Shown here: piece after piece, positions 52,351 through 62,153 of the stretch
Numbering within the stretch: the stretch's first letter is position 1
How the letters are laid out: every line of letters starts with the position of its first letter
NCBI GenBank assembly: GCA_946566685.1
Contig: CAMNXA010000011.1
Span: 1 to 64,000, forward strand
Direction of reading: 5' to 3'
DNA from: an uncultured Lachnospiraceae bacterium
Lineage (GTDB): Bacteria; Bacillota; Clostridia; Lachnospirales; Lachnospiraceae
DNA: 64,000 bases
Made by a program: the position numbers and the translations under genes
The notes under the pieces: model-generated
Databases searched by the model: none
What the model saw: only the letters and a program-made list of their open reading frames with translations
Told to the model about the DNA's origin: nothing

Positions 52351-53061
52351 TCATGTCAGAAATTCTTTTAACAAAAGTTCCAGTTCCTCGGCTTCCGATG
52401 AGGTGAAGGCCGGGGAATTTTCCATGTCTTGTTCGTCTTTCTCGGTATGTTTTGGCAGGGAAATATCGGCAAAATTTACGGCTTTCTTTTCAGGTTCCTT
52501 TTCTGCGGATGATTCAGGCTGGATGATCCGCATATCCAGCTTTGTCTGTTCCAGCCGGCTGGAAAGATGGTTTTCCAGATAGTCAATCAAATTTGTCCGC
52601 AGAATCTTTATTTTGCCGGGAATGTCTACCAGAGAAGATACTGCGAAGTAACAGTATAATCCCAGAAAACTGATCAGATAAAAGGGTGCGATCTGAAAGA
52701 AATTTTCATTATGGATAATGCCCATGCAGGCGCCGATGCCGGCGACAAGTACCGCCAGGAGGGTGAGCTGCCCGGATACGTGTTTTAAGAAAGACAAAGG
52801 CAGGCGTCCCACCCTGATCTGGTTTATAAACTTGTCCACAAATACCGGTACATTGGGGACAGTCTCATGAAGCTGGCGGCAGCTTGAGAATTTCAATTTC
52901 AGTTTCTGTAAGTTTCTGTTTGTAGTGGTGGACATATTTTCTGTCTCCCAGATCAGTTTATGATATATCACTCCCATCACAATCTGGCATATGATACTAA
53001 GTAAGAGAAGCATCAGGATGGCGATCATATAATTTTTGTGTCGGAAAAAGAGTGTAAACAT
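52351..53061 (-). CDS. Hypothetical membrane protein
   Basis: A 236-residue protein (TTG at 53070 is an alternative start). It has one membrane segment near residues 10-31 and two more about 95-135, then an acidic, Ser/Glu-rich cytoplasmic tail. A central basic helix (NLQKLKLKFSSCRQL) precedes the second segment. No family recognised. It is convergent with the small gene at 52120. Confidence 0.65.
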   Translation of the reverse strand: MFTLFFRHKNYMIAILMLLLLSIICQIVMGVIYHKLIWETENMSTTTNRNLQKLKLKFSSCRQLHETVPNVPVFVDKFINQIRVGRLPLSFLKHVSGQLTLLAVLVAGIGACMGIIHNENFFQIAPFYLISFLGLYCYFAVSSLVDIPGKIKILRTNLIDYLENHLSSRLEQTKLDMRIIQPESSAEKEPEKKAVNFADISLPKHTEKDEQDMENSPAFTSSEAEELELLLKEFLT

Positions 53062-53306
53062 ATTGGACAATACCCCTCATCATCATTAAAATATAGTGCA
53101 TACTTATATTATATTGGAATATACGCAGGGAAAAAGACGTAAGGCATCGACAGATTCCGCGCGGTTTTGATGATTGTGTAAACGGGTTTGTCAAAGGCAT
53201 CAATAAGAGTACTGGAAAGTCACAAAAAACTGTGGTATAGTAAAAACGTTAGGAAGACAGGAATTTATCCTGAAAATTTGGAGAGCATGAATAGGAGGGA
53301 GCAGAT

Positions 53307-53549
53307 ATGATTTATCGACCAAAGGGAGTCTGTTCTAACACGATAGACGTGCAGGTAGAGGATGGAGTGATTAAATCTGTCGAATTTACGGGAGGATGTA
53401 ACGGAAATACGCAGGGTATTTCGCGTCTGGTTGCCGGGATGAAGGTAGAGGACGCGATTGACAGGCTTAAGGGCATTAAATGTGGATTTAAAAGTACTTC
53501 CTGTCCGGATCAGCTGGCCTGCGCATTACAGGAAATGATAGGTGACTAG
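53307..53549 (+). CDS. TSCPD domain protein (TIGR03905-like)
   Basis: An 80-residue protein after AATAGGAGGGAGCAGAT. The N-terminal RPKGVCSNTIDVQVEDGVIKSVEFTGGCNGN and C-terminal KSTSCPDQLACAL are diagnostic of the TSCPD family. The same domain is found at the C-terminus of some vitamin B12-dependent ribonucleotide reductases; the stand-alone form has no proven function. Four Cys could bind metal. It lies 14 bp before murG. Confidence 0.9.
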   Translation: MIYRPKGVCSNTIDVQVEDGVIKSVEFTGGCNGNTQGISRLVAGMKVEDAIDRLKGIKCGFKSTSCPDQLACALQEMIGD

Positions 53550-53563
53550 GAGGGTTCTTTCTT

Positions 53564-54640
53564 ATGAGCAGTAAGAAGATTGTACTTACCGGCGGCGGTA
53601 CCGCAGGACATGTAACTCCGAATATGGCACTGATACCCAGACTGAAAGAACTGGATTATGAGATCGTATATATAGGGTCATATGATGGGATTGAGAAAAA
53701 ACTAATCGAGGATTTTGATATTCCCTATTATGGAATTGCAACCGGCAAATTCAGAAGATATTTTGATCCTAAGAATTTTTCAGATCCATTCCGTGTGATC
53801 AAGGGAATGAGTGAAGCAAGAAAATATTTAAAGGAGATCAAACCGGATGTCCTTTTCTCCAAAGGTGGATTTGTCAGTGTCCCTGTAGTGCGGGCCGCAC
53901 ATACACTGGGTATCCCGTGTATCATCCATGAGTCGGATATGACACCGGGGCTGGCCAATAAGCTGTGTATTCCGGTGGCGAAGAAGGTATGCTGCAATTT
54001 CCCTGAGACATTCAAACTCCTGCCGGCCGCCAAAGCGGTGCTGACAGGGTCTCCAATCCGTAAGGAACTGGCCACAGGAAGTAAAGAGGCCGCATATGAA
54101 CTGTGCGGGTTTGATGCCTCCAAACCGGTTATCATGGTGGTGGGCGGAAGCCTAGGGTCTGCTGCGATCAATCAGGCTGTGAGGGATGTACTGCCGGAAC
54201 TTTTGAAAGATTTCCAGGTTGTGCATCTGTGCGGCAAGGAAAAGGTGGATAACCTGCTTCTCACCACCCAGGGTTATAAGCAGTTTGAGTATGTAAAATC
54301 AGAGATGAAAGATATCTTTGCGATGGCGGATATTGTGATTTCCCGCGCCGGCGCCAACGCGATCAGTGAGATTCTTGCGCTTAAGAAGCCGAATATCCTG
54401 ATCCCGCTTCCGGCGGGCAGCAGCAGGGGCGATCAGATCCTGAATGCAAATTCCTTTGAATCCCAGGGATTCAGTATTGTGATCGATGAGGATGATCTGA
54501 CGAATAAGCTGTTCCTTGAGAAGATACAGGAACTGTACTTCAACAGATTTACTTATATTGACGCCATGAGCAAGAGCAGCCAGAGAGATGCCATCGGAAC
54601 GATCATCGGGCTGATCGAGGACGAAGCGAATGCGAAATAA
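53564..54640 (+). CDS. murG: UDP-GlcNAc:lipid I GlcNAc transferase
   Basis: A 358-residue GT28 enzyme of peptidoglycan synthesis that makes lipid II on the inner membrane face. Motifs are GGGTAGHVTPNMAL at the N-terminus, GGSLGSAAINQAVRD, and SRAGANAISEILALKKPNILIPLP with the acceptor/nucleotide site. Length matches the family. It follows the TSCPD gene, away from the usual mur-fts cluster, which is common in Lachnospiraceae. The start follows AGGAGGGTTCTTTCTT. Confidence 0.95.
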   Translation: MSSKKIVLTGGGTAGHVTPNMALIPRLKELDYEIVYIGSYDGIEKKLIEDFDIPYYGIATGKFRRYFDPKNFSDPFRVIKGMSEARKYLKEIKPDVLFSKGGFVSVPVVRAAHTLGIPCIIHESDMTPGLANKLCIPVAKKVCCNFPETFKLLPAAKAVLTGSPIRKELATGSKEAAYELCGFDASKPVIMVVGGSLGSAAINQAVRDVLPELLKDFQVVHLCGKEKVDNLLLTTQGYKQFEYVKSEMKDIFAMADIVISRAGANAISEILALKKPNILIPLPAGSSRGDQILNANSFESQGFSIVIDEDDLTNKLFLEKIQELYFNRFTYIDAMSKSSQRDAIGTIIGLIEDEANAK

Positions 54641-54646
54641 ACTATG

Positions 54647-54673
54647 AAAGCCAGGCCACAGCCTGGCTTTTGA
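54647..54673 (+). terminator. Terminator after murG
   Basis: AAAGCCAGGC (54647-54656) pairs with GCCTGGCTTT (54661-54670) around a CACA loop, followed by TTG. It is a strong stem. Confidence 0.85.
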
Positions 54674-54688
54674 TGTAGGGGAAGAAAA

Positions 54689-55240
54689 ATGAAACGATAT
54701 AGAATTATAATAACTTTTGTCATAAGTTGTATCTTAATATCATTTCCGTGTAAGCCGGTAAAGGCGATGGAAGAGACAGTAACCGGATATTCGGAAAGTT
54801 TTCTGTCTGACCTTCGGTGGGAATTCCTGGAGATATACAGACAGAAAAAAGAGGCTGTAAAGTATCGGGACATCGCAGAGGGGGATTGGCCGTTGGTGGA
54901 TTCCGTGCAGATGATCTATAACAAGCATTATCGTGACAACCCTAACAGCCTGTCTGCGCCTTACTGTACCTATAATGCAAAGGGCAATTTCTATGCGGAA
55001 GTGTTGAATAAGGATCATTCAAGGCTTCTGCTGGTGTATGACGGCATGTCGGAGAATGGCAAATGTTATCTGTTTGTGGCGGAAGAAGAACATTATGACG
55101 TGGACGGAACGAAGCTTGACAACACCAGCCTGCGGGAATTTTATGCCGTGAATCTGGATGAGGGCAGAGTCTATGAGGCCCATAAGACCAGTTGGGGCGG
55201 TGCAGAGTCGGAGGAATATCGGGAGGCAACCAGGGAATGA
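54689..55240 (+). CDS. Secreted hypothetical protein
   Basis: A 183-residue protein after GGGGAAGAAAA. The signal peptide is residues 1-26 with a likely type I site after PVKA. The mature part is acidic and beta-rich with no cysteine framework I recognise. It lies 40 bp upstream of the C39-like peptidase gene and the two could be co-expressed. Function unknown. Confidence 0.65.
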   Translation: MKRYRIIITFVISCILISFPCKPVKAMEETVTGYSESFLSDLRWEFLEIYRQKKEAVKYRDIAEGDWPLVDSVQMIYNKHYRDNPNSLSAPYCTYNAKGNFYAEVLNKDHSRLLLVYDGMSENGKCYLFVAEEEHYDVDGTKLDNTSLREFYAVNLDEGRVYEAHKTSWGGAESEEYREATRE

Positions 55241-55280
55241 CATATTCTCTATAAAACCACAATATTGAGGGATTCTTATC

Positions 55281-55988
55281 ATGTTTTTAGCTTCATTCAT
55301 ACCACAACATATCAGCAATAAAACTGTTATCAGAGTCTATCGGATCCTGGCATGGATTAAAGTGCCGCAGTCTGTCAGAGAAAAGAATTATGAACACAAT
55401 CTGCAATATCTGAAAAATATGAACCCGAAACTCTGGCAGGATCCTCTGGCCTGCATTGAGAATCAGGCACAATGGGGGGAAGTCAGGTTTGGCGCCGGGA
55501 AGCATCACAATATGGGGTATTCCGGCTGTGAGATCATGGCGGCATATAATGCGCAGAAAGCATTGAGAGGCGCAGGAACGGCGGAAGAAATGACGGAGAT
55601 GATCCGCCTTTTTGAAGCAAATGGGGCGGCGTTATGGGGCGCGTTTGGGACGTCCCCCTGGGCGGTGGTACAATACTTTAAGAAACAGGGGCTTGATGTT
55701 TTGCTGTCGTATGGAGAGGATGATATCATAAACGTGATCGAGCAAAAGAGCCAGGTCATGATTGCCACGGTATATAATGACAGATATGATATCACCAGAC
55801 AGATACATACCGTATGCATCACACGCGGCCAGACCGGCGGCTTTGTAGTACATAATGCCTATTTTAAGGATAGAGACGGAACATATATAGCGAGTCCTTC
55901 CTATAGAACCCTTCGGGAGGCGATTGCACATATATCAAATTATCAGACGAAATTGATCTGCCTGATGGGGATTTCGGTGAATGCCTGA
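55281..55988 (+). CDS. C39-like cysteine peptidase
   Basis: A 235-residue protein. The catalytic Cys is in NMGYSGCEIMAAYNA (residue about 83), the His in QIHTVCITR (about 178) and Asn in VVHNAYFKD (about 191), the order of papain-like C39 and related peptidases. No signal peptide or ABC domain is seen, so it is not a bacteriocin-exporting C39 protein. It may process a peptide or act as a toxin-like hydrolase. The neighbouring giant flagellin is convergent. Confidence 0.7.
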   Translation: MFLASFIPQHISNKTVIRVYRILAWIKVPQSVREKNYEHNLQYLKNMNPKLWQDPLACIENQAQWGEVRFGAGKHHNMGYSGCEIMAAYNAQKALRGAGTAEEMTEMIRLFEANGAALWGAFGTSPWAVVQYFKKQGLDVLLSYGEDDIINVIEQKSQVMIATVYNDRYDITRQIHTVCITRGQTGGFVVHNAYFKDRDGTYIASPSYRTLREAIAHISNYQTKLICLMGISVNA

Positions 55989-56001
55989 CATATTTTGAAT
56001 A

Positions 56002-56060
56002 AAAGGGCGGTTACTTGCAGACGATTTATTCCGTCTGTTTTGCAACCGCCCTTTATTTTT
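56002..56060. terminator. Bidirectional terminator between C39-like peptidase and flagellin
   Basis: AAAGGGCGGTT (56002-56012) pairs with AACCGCCCTTT (56044-56054). An inner stem CAGACG with CGTCTG and a T-rich flank on both sides let it serve both convergent genes. Confidence 0.8.
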
Positions 56061-56105
56061 ACGGGAAAACTTTTCCGCCGAGTCCGCGAAGTAAATTTAC
56101 TTTTT

Positions 56106-59100
56106 TTATTCGAGTATGTTTAAAAGGCTTTTAATTCTGTTGTTTGAGTGCGTAATCATTTTGCTGCCGGCCTGAAGCAGTAAGTTCAGATTGGAATATC
56201 TGATCAGTTCTGCGGACATATCTGTGTCACGGATGCGGGATTCGCCTGCCTGAACCTGTTCCGTCACATTATCATTGTTATTGATCGTGTGCTCCAGACG
56301 ATTCTGCATAGCGCCATAGGTACTTCTCCTGTCGCTCAGTGCCTTGATCGCGTCTTTAATATGCTCAACTGCTTTTTCCGCATACTTGGCCTGGCTGATC
56401 GTAATGGAATTGATGGACAGCGAAGCAGAGTCTACGCGCAGCCTTGGCAATTCTATGGTACTCCTCTGTTCTGCGCCGACTTGCAGGATCAGGGGATCGC
56501 GGGAATCTCGCCCTTCCTCTTCAAAGAAGATTGTGCTCCTTGCGCTTCCGCCAATATCGGTGATGGTATTCGCGCCGATCGTTTTGTGCCAGATCTTGAC
56601 GGCACCGTCTTCCAGGGTTGCCCGCAAGGGGGCCTGGTTGCCGTTGTCATCTCCTTCATTAAATTTCCTGTTCAGTTCAGCGATAAATTCATCTGCGTTA
56701 TAGTATTTATTTTCCTCAAATGTATATTGGTAAGGGATGGAATTGGCGGAAAGAGTAAGCACATTCTTTCCGGGTTCAAAAGTGATTCCCCCACTGATAT
56801 CCTTGGTGCCAACAATGTAAGTTGCCTTTGGCAGAGTGGCTGTTTTGTAGAAGACAAAGCAGGATGCATTTCCACGGACGCCATCGATGATGTATTCTCC
56901 TTCTCCCGGTTCCTTGCCGGTTTTGGGACTTACCGTAATCTGCAAGGCAAGGGGATCGATATTGCCGGCAACATCGGTCTCATATCCGCCGACCGAAAAT
57001 GAAAGATTGAAATCACCGTCAACGCCAAAGATATTATGGTCACTGGAATCGCCGTCTTTGCCAAACTGCTCTTTAACGGCCGCGTTCAGAACCCGGACAA
57101 GTTCCTGTCCATTCTGATACACGCCTTCGGGAATCGTAACATTTATGGTTTCGGCGAAGCTGTCATAAAAATCCTCTGTACTATCCTTATCTTTGTTATA
57201 AGTAAGGTCAAAAGTGAGCGTATCGTTAAAACCTGCAACGATTTCAATGGGGCCTGTTGTCATATCCCTGCGGCCTATGATAAGGGTGTTATCATAATCA
57301 CAGGTACCCTGCGCCCTGTGGGAGTAAGGTGCCCCGGTTACGCCTTTACAGATGACCTCATCATAAAAGGTGCCGCTGAGATTCAAAGTTTGGCCCGTTG
57401 CCGTCAGGCAGAGGCTGCCATATTCGAGGCTGGCCTCAACAATACCATTAAAAGGAGAATTCGCAAGTGCGTTTTGCAATGCAGTAAGGACATCTGTTCT
57501 GCTATTACAGGTTCCATTAATTGTAATGGTATGGGTAATGCCTCCTGCTGTTATGGTCAATTCGTTATTGCTGCTGAATTGATCCAGTGTTATGTTATAA
57601 GGAATAGAATAGCGGGATGTTATCTTAGGGGCCCCGGCATATTGGACGTAAGGTCCTGATGTACTCTGGACTGTTTCAAAAATACCATTATCCCAGGCAG
57701 AGGTATGGGAAAGGGAAATATCCCACCAGCCGTCCGGTATGCTTTCATCATCTTTAGGCGGTTCAAACGTAAATTTGAGCGTGTTACCGGCATAGGATGC
57801 CTTTACAAAGTCTGCGTATCCGCCGCTCAGTTTGGAATTTATCTGTTTTGCCAGATCATCCATGGTGTTATAGGTGCCTGGATCCAGATAAAGATTAATC
57901 GTGCCGAAAGTGGTTCCGGAGAGCGAATCATCGGTGGAACGTCTTAAAGTTATAGCTATATGATTATTGCTTCCGTCAATGGTAACAGGTACCTTACAGG
58001 GGCTCGCATTAATGGACGCGTTTTGAATCTTAATATCCGAGGTATCTCCCTGTCCTTGCAGTTTGTGTCCCCGGACACTGCCGGAGAAATAGCCGTTCGG
58101 TCTGGAATAGGTACTTGTAAAAAGCTTGCGGTAAGTTTCATTTGCATCCGCAATCGTTATACTGCTCACATCGTCAGATGCCGAGTTTATGACAAGCCTG
58201 CCGCCAGAAGCCGCAAACTCAATTCTGCCATTTAAGTCGGGCGTATTTGCCACAAAGTCATTCAGCTTACTGACCAGACTGTTCAGGTCTGCATGATCTC
58301 CGCCGATGATATCTTTTCCTACGGTATATGTTATGCCATTGACTGCAAAAGATAAAGTCGCATCCGGATCAAGCTCAATCTTGCCGTTTAAATAGGCAGA
58401 CCCCGTGAGGGACGCGGGCTGCCCGGTCTTACTGGGATAACCGCTTACACTGAGGAATAAAGTTTCATATGTTTTATTATAAATTTTAGCATCGGCAGGA
58501 TCTACAGCCGGGTCAACAGTAAAGTTAAGCTTGCTGTGCGTTCCCTTCTTCTTACTCGCAAATTCCATGCGGGAACCCGTAAAGATGGCTTCCACTTTGT
58601 CGTCAAGGCCTGCATTTTTAAGTGCATCATTTACCACATCAGTAAGTTCACTGACCGTATATTCGCCGGCAGGCAGGGTAATTGTCTTGACATCCGTATC
58701 CTCATCCAGTTTAAAATACAGTATATTATTTTGATTGGCAGTATTTCCGTATATTTTAATTTTAAAAGTCTGATCGTGGCCGGTAAACTGGGCGCTTTCT
58801 TTGTCGCAGGATCCATAAACCGCATTGTCATAAAATACGGAAGTATATTTGGGATAGCCGGGTTCATATTTAAACATGTTACCTTTCAGACCTGTGATAT
58901 TGACGGTATCACCACCCGTAATCTGAATATAGTAATCGCCATATGGTTTGGCAACGATGCCATCGGCGCCATCCACATTTTGCAGTTTCTTATTAATTTC
59001 GTTGATCATTTGCTCCCGGGTATATTTTTGCTCCCCATTTACCGGAGCGTCAATGGTTATGTGTATTTCCTTAATACCCTCAGCACTTTCGGCAAAAAAG

Positions 59101-59960
59101 ATAAGTTCATCATTTTCTCCATAGTGAATGAGCAGTTCTCCGGGGTCACCATTTGGCTTGGGTTTAAACGCAGAGGTTCCCAACAGACTGGCAGGCGAGC
59201 CGCCGGACTGAAAATCATAGATCAGATATGAAAGGGAGCCATCGACCATTGCGATATTAGTGGGTTTACCCTCGGCGCTCTCAAAATTCAGGTTACAATA
59301 GCCGTCACTTGTGTATTCAAAGACGAATCCCGGATTCGGGGGATCCATTTTGCTCAGGGCGGTGTCTATCTCATCGATCAGTTCCTGTGTAGTATATGTA
59401 CCGGCAGGAACGGTAATGGTGTAGTCTTTCGGGTCATACCCGTCAGGAAGATGGATATTCAGCTCATTTTCTGAGGAGGAAATCGTATGAAGCTGATTAT
59501 CTTTCCATTGTCTGTTTCCGCAGATTTGATAATAAGATTCCTCGTGTTTGTCAAATACCGGCATGGTATTAAACGTGGTAGTATCATTGATTCGGTCGAT
59601 TTCCGTGCGAAGCTGGTCAAATTCGGCATTTAATGCAGCACGGTCTTCCGCAGTACAAAGTCCGTTCAGCGCTTTCAAAGATAATTCATTCATCCGTTGC
59701 AGCATGGTGTGGATCTCATCCATGGCGCCGTCAGCAATCTGTACAAAAGCAACGCCGTCTTTGGTATTGTTGATTCCCTGCATAAGTCCCCTGAGTTGCT
59801 TTCGCATAGTCTCAGAGATGGCAAGGCCGGCCGGATTGTCAGACGCACGATTTATTCTGTAGCCGGAAGAGACTTTGCTCGTAGATTTTGCGTGTTCAGC
59901 AATATTGGCGTTCACAATCCTGTTTGTATTCATTGCCTGTAAGTTATGGGTAATAATCAT
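56106..59960 (-). CDS. Giant flagellin with hypervariable repetitive insert
   Basis: A 1,284-residue flagellin, versus about 270-500 for ordinary ones. The N-terminal D0/D1 (about 1-145: THNLQAMNTNRIVNANIAEHAKSTSKVSSGYRINRASDNPAGLAISE) and C-terminal D1/D0 (about 1175-1284: MQNRLEHTINNNDNVTEQ, SNLNLLLQAG) are intact. Between them lie about 1,000 residues with about eight repeated modules of the form strand, then ITVPAG-YT, then ELIDEINxxL helix, like flagellin hook-IN insertions. The protein has ten cysteines, unusual for flagellin. ATG at 59960 follows GGGAGAAAAAC. No other flagellar gene lies in the window. Confidence 0.92.
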   Translation of the reverse strand: MIITHNLQAMNTNRIVNANIAEHAKSTSKVSSGYRINRASDNPAGLAISETMRKQLRGLMQGINNTKDGVAFVQIADGAMDEIHTMLQRMNELSLKALNGLCTAEDRAALNAEFDQLRTEIDRINDTTTFNTMPVFDKHEESYYQICGNRQWKDNQLHTISSSENELNIHLPDGYDPKDYTITVPAGTYTTQELIDEIDTALSKMDPPNPGFVFEYTSDGYCNLNFESAEGKPTNIAMVDGSLSYLIYDFQSGGSPASLLGTSAFKPKPNGDPGELLIHYGENDELIFFAESAEGIKEIHITIDAPVNGEQKYTREQMINEINKKLQNVDGADGIVAKPYGDYYIQITGGDTVNITGLKGNMFKYEPGYPKYTSVFYDNAVYGSCDKESAQFTGHDQTFKIKIYGNTANQNNILYFKLDEDTDVKTITLPAGEYTVSELTDVVNDALKNAGLDDKVEAIFTGSRMEFASKKKGTHSKLNFTVDPAVDPADAKIYNKTYETLFLSVSGYPSKTGQPASLTGSAYLNGKIELDPDATLSFAVNGITYTVGKDIIGGDHADLNSLVSKLNDFVANTPDLNGRIEFAASGGRLVINSASDDVSSITIADANETYRKLFTSTYSRPNGYFSGSVRGHKLQGQGDTSDIKIQNASINASPCKVPVTIDGSNNHIAITLRRSTDDSLSGTTFGTINLYLDPGTYNTMDDLAKQINSKLSGGYADFVKASYAGNTLKFTFEPPKDDESIPDGWWDISLSHTSAWDNGIFETVQSTSGPYVQYAGAPKITSRYSIPYNITLDQFSSNNELTITAGGITHTITINGTCNSRTDVLTALQNALANSPFNGIVEASLEYGSLCLTATGQTLNLSGTFYDEVICKGVTGAPYSHRAQGTCDYDNTLIIGRRDMTTGPIEIVAGFNDTLTFDLTYNKDKDSTEDFYDSFAETINVTIPEGVYQNGQELVRVLNAAVKEQFGKDGDSSDHNIFGVDGDFNLSFSVGGYETDVAGNIDPLALQITVSPKTGKEPGEGEYIIDGVRGNASCFVFYKTATLPKATYIVGTKDISGGITFEPGKNVLTLSANSIPYQYTFEENKYYNADEFIAELNRKFNEGDDNGNQAPLRATLEDGAVKIWHKTIGANTITDIGGSARSTIFFEEEGRDSRDPLILQVGAEQRSTIELPRLRVDSASLSINSITISQAKYAEKAVEHIKDAIKALSDRRSTYGAMQNRLEHTINNNDNVTEQVQAGESRIRDTDMSAELIRYSNLNLLLQAGSKMITHSNNRIKSLLNILE

Positions 59961-60049
59961 GTTTTTCTCCCTGTCTTTATTATGCAAAAAGTTTATTGGT
60001 ACTGAAGCTGCGTAGTACTATTGTTTTTGTGGATATGATATCATACATT

Positions 60050-60078
60050 GTATCGGATGTTCCTGTGGAAAAGTTTAG
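60050..60078 (-). promoter_or_regulatory. Sigma-D (sigma-28)-like flagellin promoter
   Basis: On the minus strand CTAAA, then 16 bases, then TCCGATAC. This closely matches the motility consensus TAAA-N15/16-GCCGATAT. It lies about 90 bp upstream of the flagellin start, within the 250-bp gap divergent from pgi. Confidence 0.8.
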
Positions 60079-60218
60079 ATTTTCGTAAGGCGCATACCCC
60101 TTGAAAAACCCGGTCGTCAATGCTACACTTAATAAGAAAAAACGACCCTTGTGCAGTAATGCCCATAGTGCATTCCGGGCAGACGGCACAGTCAGAAATG
60201 AAAAAGGAGAAGGCGAAG

Positions 60219-61565
60219 ATGAACAAAGTTACATTTGATTATTCTAAGGCGGCATCGTTTATTGGGGACAACGAAGTGGAGTCCATGAAGAAACTTGCGC
60301 TGGATGCCAAAGAATTGTTGGTGAGCAAGACTGGCGCGGGCAATGACTTCCTGGGATGGATCGATCTGCCGGTGGACTATGACAAGGAAGAGTTTGACAG
60401 GATTAAAAAGGCGGCGGCTAAGATCCAGGGTGATTCCGAGGTTCTTCTGGTGATCGGTATCGGCGGTTCTTATCTGGGGGCAAGAGCGGCGATCGAATTC
60501 TTGCGTCACAGCTTTTATAATGTGGTAGACAAGTCTGTGAGAAAAACGCCGGAGATCTATTTCGTGGGTAATTCCATCAGTTCCACCTATATTAAGCATC
60601 TGATCGATGTTATTGGTGACAGAGATTTCTCCATCAACATGATTTCCAAGTCCGGGACGACCACGGAGCCTGCGATTGCTTTCCGTGTGTTTAAGGAGAT
60701 GGCGGAGAAGAAATATGGTAAAGAGGGTGCGGCTAAGAGGATTTATGCCACCACGGATAAGGCACGGGGATCTTTGAAGAATCTTGCCACGGAAGAAGGG
60801 TATGAATCCTTTGTTGTTCCGGATGATGTGGGAGGGCGTTTCTCTGTCCTTACGGCTGTGGGCTTACTGCCGATCGCAGTATCCGGCGCTGATATCGATA
60901 AGCTGATGGAAGGTGCGGCAGAAGGCAGAAAAATGGCGCTGGAAGCTCCTTTTGAGGAAAATGATGCGGTGAAATATGCGGCGCTTCGCAATATTTTACT
61001 GAGAAAAGGCAAGGCGATCGAGATTCTGGCAAACTATGAGCCCAGTGTACATTATGTGTCTGAGTGGTGGAAACAGCTTTATGGCGAGTCTGAAGGAAAG
61101 GACCAGAAGGGTATCTTCCCGGCAAGCGTGGATCTGACCACAGACTTACATTCTATGGGGCAGTTTATTCAGGATGGTTCCAGAAATATGTTTGAGACAG
61201 TCATTAATATTGAGACCAGCAGGGAAGAGATTCTGATCGGTGAGGAGCCGGTGGATCTGGATGGGCTTAATTATCTGGCAGGAAAGAGTGTGGACTTCGT
61301 CAATAAGAGCGCTATGAACGGTACGATCCTTGCACATACGGATGGCCAGGTGCCGAATTTCATGGTTACGATTCCTGAAGTGAATGAATTTTATCTGGGC
61401 GAACTGTTCTATTTCTTTGAGTTTGCCTGCGGCGTCAGTGGTTATCTGCTGGGTGTGAATCCTTTTAACCAGCCGGGTGTGGAGAGCTATAAGAAGAATA
61501 TGTTTGCCCTGCTTGGCAAGCCGGGATATGAGGCACAGAGGGAAGAACTTTTGAAGAGATTATAA
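60219..61565 (+). CDS. pgi: Glucose-6-phosphate isomerase
   Basis: A 448-residue enzyme interconverting glucose-6-phosphate and fructose-6-phosphate. Signature residues are [34 protein letters not shown] and [19 protein letters not shown]. Length and sequence fit the short Firmicutes type. ATG at 60219 follows AAAGGAGAAGG; an in-frame extension to 60120 lacks a binding site. Divergent from the flagellin gene; not part of an operon with the receiver gene downstream, given the strong terminator. Confidence 0.95.
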   Translation: MNKVTFDYSKAASFIGDNEVESMKKLALDAKELLVSKTGAGNDFLGWIDLPVDYDKEEFDRIKKAAAKIQGDSEVLLVIGIGGSYLGARAAIEFLRHSFYNVVDKSVRKTPEIYFVGNSISSTYIKHLIDVIGDRDFSINMISKSGTTTEPAIAFRVFKEMAEKKYGKEGAAKRIYATTDKARGSLKNLATEEGYESFVVPDDVGGRFSVLTAVGLLPIAVSGADIDKLMEGAAEGRKMALEAPFEENDAVKYAALRNILLRKGKAIEILANYEPSVHYVSEWWKQLYGESEGKDQKGIFPASVDLTTDLHSMGQFIQDGSRNMFETVINIETSREEILIGEEPVDLDGLNYLAGKSVDFVNKSAMNGTILAHTDGQVPNFMVTIPEVNEFYLGELFYFFEFACGVSGYLLGVNPFNQPGVESYKKNMFALLGKPGYEAQREELLKRL

Positions 61566-61578
61566 TAGTTAAGAATCT

Positions 61579-61622
61579 AAAACGGTGGTTTCGTTCCATG
61601 GGAGCGGAGCCGCTGTTTTGTT
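61579..61622 (+). terminator. Terminator after pgi
   Basis: A 19-bp stem (61579-61597 with 61601-61619, wobbles included) ends in TTTT. Its loop is only ATG by direct folding, so the closing pairs will open. Confidence 0.8.
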
Positions 61623-61733
61623 GTGGGACAATGTCTGTAAATAAATAGGAAATTCCGATACTTTTCTGTGGAAATGGCTGCTGTTAGGTGATACAATAAA
61701 ATAAAATAGGATTTGTAGGTTGAGAGAAAGGTA

Positions 61734-62150
61734 GTGTTGATCATTATGAGGGAATCAGATTTAATTTTGGAACCGGCCGATGACAGAGCTGACCGCAAAC
61801 ATGTATTGATCATTGACGATGATGTGTCAGTCTTAAAGACGCTGCGCTACCACTTGCAGGATACTTACAGGGTGTCTGTAGTCAATTCCGGAGAAGTGGC
61901 ACTGGATTTCTTACAGAAGCATAAGCCAGATTTGATTTTGCTGGATTACCTGATGCCTGCGTGTAACGGAGCCGATGTCTTGAAGACGATTCAGAGCAGG
62001 GAAGATACGAAGGATATCCCCGTCCTTTTTCTGACAGGCCAGTCTGACATGTCAACGGTGACAGAGTGCCTTGCGTTAAATCCGGCAGGATATATTGTGA
62101 AGCCGATATCCAAGGAAGCTCTGCTTGGAAAATTGGAAAGTGTTCTGTAA
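61734..62150 (+). CDS. Stand-alone response regulator
   Basis: A 138-residue receiver-only protein: LIIDDDVSVLKTL, phospho-acceptor in LILLDYLMPACNGADVL, and Lys in YIVKPIS. Start codon is uncertain: GTG 61734, TTG 61737 or ATG 61746. No output domain. The next gene starts three bases after its stop, so the two are coupled and probably exchange phosphate. Confidence 0.88.
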   Translation: MLIIMRESDLILEPADDRADRKHVLIIDDDVSVLKTLRYHLQDTYRVSVVNSGEVALDFLQKHKPDLILLDYLMPACNGADVLKTIQSREDTKDIPVLFLTGQSDMSTVTECLALNPAGYIVKPISKEALLGKLESVL

Positions 62151-62153
62151 CGT

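Noticed and set aside
55281-55988. Bacteriocin-processing C39 transporter
   Set aside because: No ABC transporter domain, no membrane segments and no leader peptide gene nearby.
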